DNA of 64,000 bases from Odontesthes bonariensis (taxonomy: Eukaryota; Chordata; Actinopteri; Atheriniformes; Atherinopsidae), in assembly GCF_027942865.1 (NCBI RefSeq), contig NC_134506.1, forward strand, positions 14,282,436 to 14,346,435, given 5' to 3'. The position numbers were made by a program, and so were the translations under genes. Positions 60,001 to 64,000 of the stretch are shown piece by piece. Position 1 is the first letter of the stretch. Each line of letters starts with the position of its first letter. Below the pieces are notes generated by a model. That model was not told where the DNA came from, did not search any database, and saw only the letters and a program-made list of their open reading frames with translations.

Positions 60001-63000
60001 AAGAAAGGGAAGCCAAATGTAGAACAAGAGTCTGCGGGCCATGAAGAGCATGGTGATGAGGCTCTGCAGTTCAGTGATGATCTTACCTGCGAGCCTGCCT
60101 CCCAGGAAGGTAAATAAAGTTTGCGTATTACCAATAAAAACGTGTCGGTTGGAGCCACTTTCTCTTTTATTTATTTTTTGAAACCTTTTGACTCAGTCTG
60201 TAATTAATGTTTGCACCACAGAAAACGGTCTGAGTGTGCCCAGTGATGCATCCCTTTCCCCGGCCAGTCAGAACTCTCCATACAGCATCACCCCAGTGTC
60301 CCAGGGTTCGCCTGCCAGCTCTGGTATTGGCAGTCCTATGGCTTCAAATGCCATAACCAAGATCCACAGCAGACGTTTCAGAGAGTGAGTGCTCACTCTT
60401 GCCCTACATGGAGGTTTTCTAAGAATCCCTGGCATTGGAATGTTTGAAAAAAATGCACTATGTGGTAACAAAAATTGTGACTGAAGCAGATATTTGTCCC
60501 ACTCAAACATCACAGGGCATTGGCTCCGAGAAGCATCCTCTGAAAGTTAACGGGTGGTTTTAAGGTTGCAGCTGTACAATAAAGAATTGAAGAGTATGGC
60601 ACATTGTCCTTTCTCGGCAAAAATGTATGCGAGGCGGCACAAACAGTGCTTTGTCCCTCTGTGCCCTCCGCTGAAGGCCCATTGTCCTAGCCCACCCTTC
60701 TCTAACAGATTTTGCATTTAAAGCCTCCAAAAGGCCTCTGTAGCCAAGCTCCTCCTCTTAGCTATGACCTCCAGGACACTTGTTCCTCAGACCATACCAC
60801 ACAAGTGTTCCAAAAGATATTTCAAACCCCAAAGCCGTTGTAAAGGTGCAAGATAATTGATTGGTTCTGCTTTGCTTAGTATGATAGAATAACAACAATA
60901 GAATAAGCTTAGCTAACAAGCAGTTAAGGGTTGCCATTTACATTTGTGTGAGATTTGAGTTAGCCGTTTTAAGGACGACAAAGTCTGAAGGTGTGCAGAC
61001 CTAAACTAGCTATTAGACTACTCCGGTCATTTTTCAGGTTATAAAATATCAAAAAATGGTGATAATGGCATGATTCATTAGACTTACGAAAAAGGAGCAA
61101 CTTTAAAACATTTGAAAGGACCCAAGCAAACAATGGTTCTCAAAGTTACAACAACAAATTTGGGCAGATTTCTTTGTTTTAGCAACTGAGTATGCAAGTC
61201 CTGAACCTTTAACATGTTGCTGCATCCTTTGTCCTAGTTAACATAAATGCCACAAACATCTCAACCTCCTTTATCTTTCCCGTCTCACTTTGGTTTTTGT
61301 CCTCCCGCAGGTACTGTAACCAAGTGCTGAGCAAGGAAATCGACGAGAGCGTGACCATGCTGTTGCAGGAGCTGGTTCGCTTCCAGGAGCGGGTCTACCA
61401 GAAGGATCCCACCAAGGCCAAATCCAAACGTCGCCTGGTGATGGGTCTCAGAGAGGTCACCAAGCACATGAAGCTGCACAAGATTAAGTGTGTCATTATT
61501 TCTCCAAATTGTGAGAAGATCCAGGCCAAAGGTAAATGTTGTGAAACGTTGTGTATTTAATGTTTACATCGAGGGTTACTGGTGATGTTGAGTTTGAAGG
61601 AGAATTATCTCCTCTACCTGCAGCTCACCACTGTTCTGTGGAACATCACACCACATATCAGTGATGGCTTGGCTGTCAGACCTGCAACATACTTTGAATT
61701 TACTGCAATTTCTGTTTCAACAAACAAAACCTTTTAAAACTCTGCACACCTATTACTCAGTAATATGTTTTTTTCTCAAGGGCAAAAAGTACGACTCAAA
61801 AAGACTTTAAATGTTTCTAGTGTGTGTGTGCAAATAAGCAAGAGTTTGCTAACAAGTGCAAAATGGATTTTACAGAAACGGCTTTCTTGCTGCTTTCTGT
61901 TGTTGAAGCCATTTTGTATTTTTTTTGTTGGTATTTTCTGTTCCGTTGTTTGTTTACTCTCTCAAATTTACCACTTGTGAGCCATCAAGTGTTTTCTGTT
62001 TTGCAGGTGGTTTAGATGAAGCTTTATATAATGTGATCGCCATGGCTCGGGAGCAGGAGATCCCGTTTGTGTTCGCCTTGGGCAGAAAAGCTTTAGGACG
62101 CTGCGTAAACAAGCTGGTGCCTGTTAGCGTTGTGGGCATTTTCAACTACTCTGGAGCTGAGGTAAAGCGCTGCTATCCCTCTGAAACCTTTTGATTTTAA
62201 TCGGTTGTTGTTAAGATTTTATCCACGGAGTCTAGCCATCTTCACACCGGATGATTGAATGAACAAAATGAATATAGACAAATCATCAGAAAGTAAAGCA
62301 ATAGAGACACAGGATCATCTCTAAGTATCTCTAAGTATCCATTTATTATTAATTTTGTTGACTCTGCTCTTTCTTCAGGAGCTGTTCAACAGATTAGTGT
62401 CTCTGACAGAGGAGGCGAGGAAGGCCTACAAGGACATGGTGTCGGCTCTGGAGCAGGAGCAGGCAGAGGAGGCTCTGAAAAACGATAAGAAGGTCCCGCA
62501 TCACATGGGCCATTCCCGCAACCACTCTGCTGCCTCGGCCATCTCCTTTTGCTCCATCTTCTCCGAGCCAATTTCAGAGGTCAATGAAAAGGAGTATGGT
62601 GAGCTCATTTCTTATTTTTGACTCTTTTGAATCGGTTTCATAATTTAGCTTTATTTATAATCACTGAAAGCAAATATTCAAATCCTTCACTTAAAGACAA
62701 TCAAACGATGTTAAAACCGATGAGTCTTTGTGCCCAGTACAATTTATCATGGCGGATATTTGTTGTGGAGTTTAACTAGTTAAGATGTTTGTTCCCTACT
62801 TACTCGCCAAGTTGAGCCAAAATTCTGCAGCCAATATTAAGGTTTATGAGACCAGTAATTTGATGAAAAGATGAGGACACAAACTTCCAGTTGAACGTTT
62901 TTTTTAAGATTAATCTTGCGTTTGTCGTTAAGCAAATTTAGATCATTATCACCTGTAATGTTTCAATATCTGTTGCATTTTTTAATTTTTTTTTTGTTTC

Positions 63001-63487
63001 TCCAGAGACCAATTGGAGGAGTATGATGGAGTCCTCAGATGCCCCGGAGCCCGCAGAGGCTGAGCCAAGTCGCCCTGCTCCTGCCACAGCTGCCCAGAAA
63101 GACACTGAGGCCCTGGCAGCCACCACCAACAGTGTCCCGCCTAGCTCCGCTGCTCCACAGCCCAGGACGGGGCCCCTGACGCAGGGTACCAGCGACAGAG
63201 ACGAGGTCCGAGTCGACGACCGGCTAGAGCTAGCTTCTCAACAGAGTACAGAGACGGGCTCATTGGATGGGAGCTGCAGAGGGCCGCTGAACTCCTCCAT
63301 CACTTCCACAACTTCAACCCTGGTCCCAGGAATGTTAGAAGAAGCAGAGGAGGAGGAGGAGGAGGAGGAGGACTACACTCCCGAACCTATTTCTGTGGAG
63401 GTTCCTACCCTTAGCAGCCGCATTGAATCCTGGGTGTCTAAGACCTTAGAAAACCTGCACCTGGGAAAGAGCCAAGAAAGTACAGAG

Positions 63488-63522
<35 letters not shown>

Positions 63523-63652
63523 GGAGGAGGAGGAAGAAGAGGAAGAGGACAGGGGGCAGTCTGACCAGGAAGAGGACCTTGAATCAGCAGAAATCACAGA
63601 GGCGAGAATGGAGGACAAAGATCAAGTGGAGGCTAAGAAGGCCACCGGCTGA
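48080..63652 (+). CDS. secisbp2l: SECIS-binding protein 2-like, 18 coding exons
   Basis: Vertebrate paralogue of SBP2 that binds SECIS elements of selenoprotein mRNAs through an L7Ae-type kink-turn domain. Coding exons: 48080-48100, 52092-52282, 53289-53616, 53728-53866, 54420-54643, 54987-55011, 55118-55230, 55899-56009, 56136-56246, 57900-58067, 59367-59508, 59660-59835, 59977-60109, 60222-60384, 61311-61531, 62007-62161, 62379-62598 and 63006-63652. All joins keep frame, giving 1095 aa (human 1101, also 18 coding exons). Landmarks: TPIPSYLITCYPFVQENQ near the N-terminus, EQGASEADIDSDSGYCSPKH, the SID-like block LPENSPINIVQTPIPITT (about residues 424-480), the L7Ae domain (about 680-815: CVIISPNCEKIQAKGGLDEA, FALGRKALGRCVNKLVP), and an acidic tail with two poly-Glu runs. 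A six-Gly run in exon 2 looks lineage-specific. Exon 12 has a weak donor (GTTGAT). Confidence 0.96.
48101..52091 (+). other. secisbp2l: secisbp2l intron 1
   Basis: A 4 kb first intron, donor GTATTT, acceptor TTTGAGCAG. A second, T-rich acceptor (TTTTTTAACAG, AG at 52021-52022) lies 69 bp upstream and in frame with exon 2. No transposon with clear ends was seen. Confidence 0.7.
53177..53204. repeat. Perfect 12-bp inverted repeat, 4-base loop
   Basis: GTTAACATAACC, loop GTCT, then GGTTATGTTAAC, located in secisbp2l intron 2 about 85 bp before exon 3. Confidence 0.9.
56741..57460. mobile_element. MITE-like element in secisbp2l intron 9
   Basis: The 14-bp perfect inverted core AGCCGCTTTCGGAC (56741-56754) and GTCCGAAAGCGGCT (57447-57460) bounds about 720 bp of higher-GC sequence. 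Further inward, CAGTTCTAATAACC and GGTAGTTCTGATAACT are loosely inverted. The exact ends and target duplication are unclear; a Harbinger/ISL2EU-type family is plausible. No transposase is present. Confidence 0.55.
58076..59223 (+). mobile_element. hAT transposon relic in secisbp2l intron 10
   Basis: Starts CAGAGTTCGCGTTA and ends TAGCGCAACCACTG, inverted ends of the hAT CAG...CTG type, each followed inward by clusters of CCGTCAtTtTGACGG motifs. It is flanked by a perfect 8-bp target duplication GTATAGAC (58068-58075 and 59224-59231), the hAT signature. The length is 1148 bp. The left copy of the duplication is the first 8 bases of the intron. Confidence 0.9.
58512..58760 (+). pseudogene. hAT transposase C-terminal dimerisation domain fragment
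   Basis: The frame contains VALVIPVSSVAAERGFSLQN, then KIKTSMRSRLSEARTQNLMT. This is the hAT C-terminal dimerisation block (P-S/V-AERxFS...K...R..L) as found in ZBED/ZNF862-type hAT proteins. The N-terminal zinc finger and catalytic core are missing, so this is an internal-deletion derivative. Confidence 0.8.
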
Positions 63653-64000
63653 AGTCGCTCCTCCATCTGCTCTTGCATTGGTTCATTCCCGCTGTCCTCT
63701 GTCGCTCTCACACACCCATCTTTCTCCTGTGTCTCTAACCCCTGACACCAGGCATTATCTCAGGTATACAACCAACTGACCAACACTCACACACTCTGCA
63801 GAGAACCCGACCAGCTCACAGGCACACAGGGTCACCGACCAAACAACACCTAACACAGTTTGAGGGGTTGTAACCAACACATCTTAAATATCACCACAAA
63901 TAGAAGAGTGGCCTCACATCTTCGGCCCATAACCTGCAACACTTGAATCCAGAGGGAATCTTTTGATTTCCCTCCTCCTCAGCTGAACTCTTTTAGAGAG
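63653..64000 (+). other. secisbp2l: secisbp2l 3' UTR (partial, runs off the window)
   Basis: Non-coding sequence after the TGA at 63650-63652, rich in CA and CT. No AATAAA was seen before the window ends, so the transcript continues beyond it. Confidence 0.6.

Overview
The window is nuclear DNA from a bony fish, most likely a percomorph teleost. It is AT-rich, with long gene-free stretches, short to medium introns with GT-AG borders, and many relics of teleost-type DNA transposons (Tc1/mariner, hAT, PIF/Harbinger-like, MITEs) plus LINE and tRNA-SINE/L2-like tails. Species cannot be named from the sequence alone.

Three protein-coding genes were identified by reading spliced exons. On the minus strand, 5424-9589 carries fgf7 (three coding exons, 202 aa), with a probable untranslated leader exon upstream. 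On the plus strand, 39523-46708 carries cops2 (13 coding exons, 443 aa, the same length as the human protein), followed head-to-tail after about 1.4 kb by secisbp2l (48080-63652, 18 coding exons, 1095 aa). The secisbp2l 3' UTR runs off the right edge. Gene order and orientation (fgf7 divergent from cops2, then secisbp2l) match human 15q21. The exception is galk2, which lies between FGF7 and COPS2 in human; no galk2 exon was recognised here.

The 29 kb between fgf7 and cops2 (about 10.7-39.4 kb) holds no gene I can support. It contains a full-span Tc1 relic (16867-18351), L2/SINE-like tails, the C-terminal end of a restriction-like-endonuclease LINE (about 28.3-28.7 kb) beside a perfect 20-bp-arm hairpin, a Harbinger-like relic (29.65-30.13 kb), an LTR-like tail, microsatellites and a hAT-like MITE (38617-39263). 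The introns of cops2 and secisbp2l also hold transposons. One is a Tc1/mariner relic in cops2 intron 8, itself split by a 609-bp insert that carries a RecQ-like helicase exon. Another is a hAT relic in secisbp2l intron 10 whose 8-bp target duplication begins exactly at the splice donor.

The three genes share no pathway: fgf7 is a secreted growth factor, cops2 a COP9 signalosome subunit, and secisbp2l a SECIS-RNA-binding protein paralogue. They are linked by conserved synteny only. No new molecular system was found. The most notable observations are the splice-site hAT insertion, the nested transposon, the perfect hairpin, the upstream ORFs that end at the start codons of fgf7 and secisbp2l, and the missing galk2.
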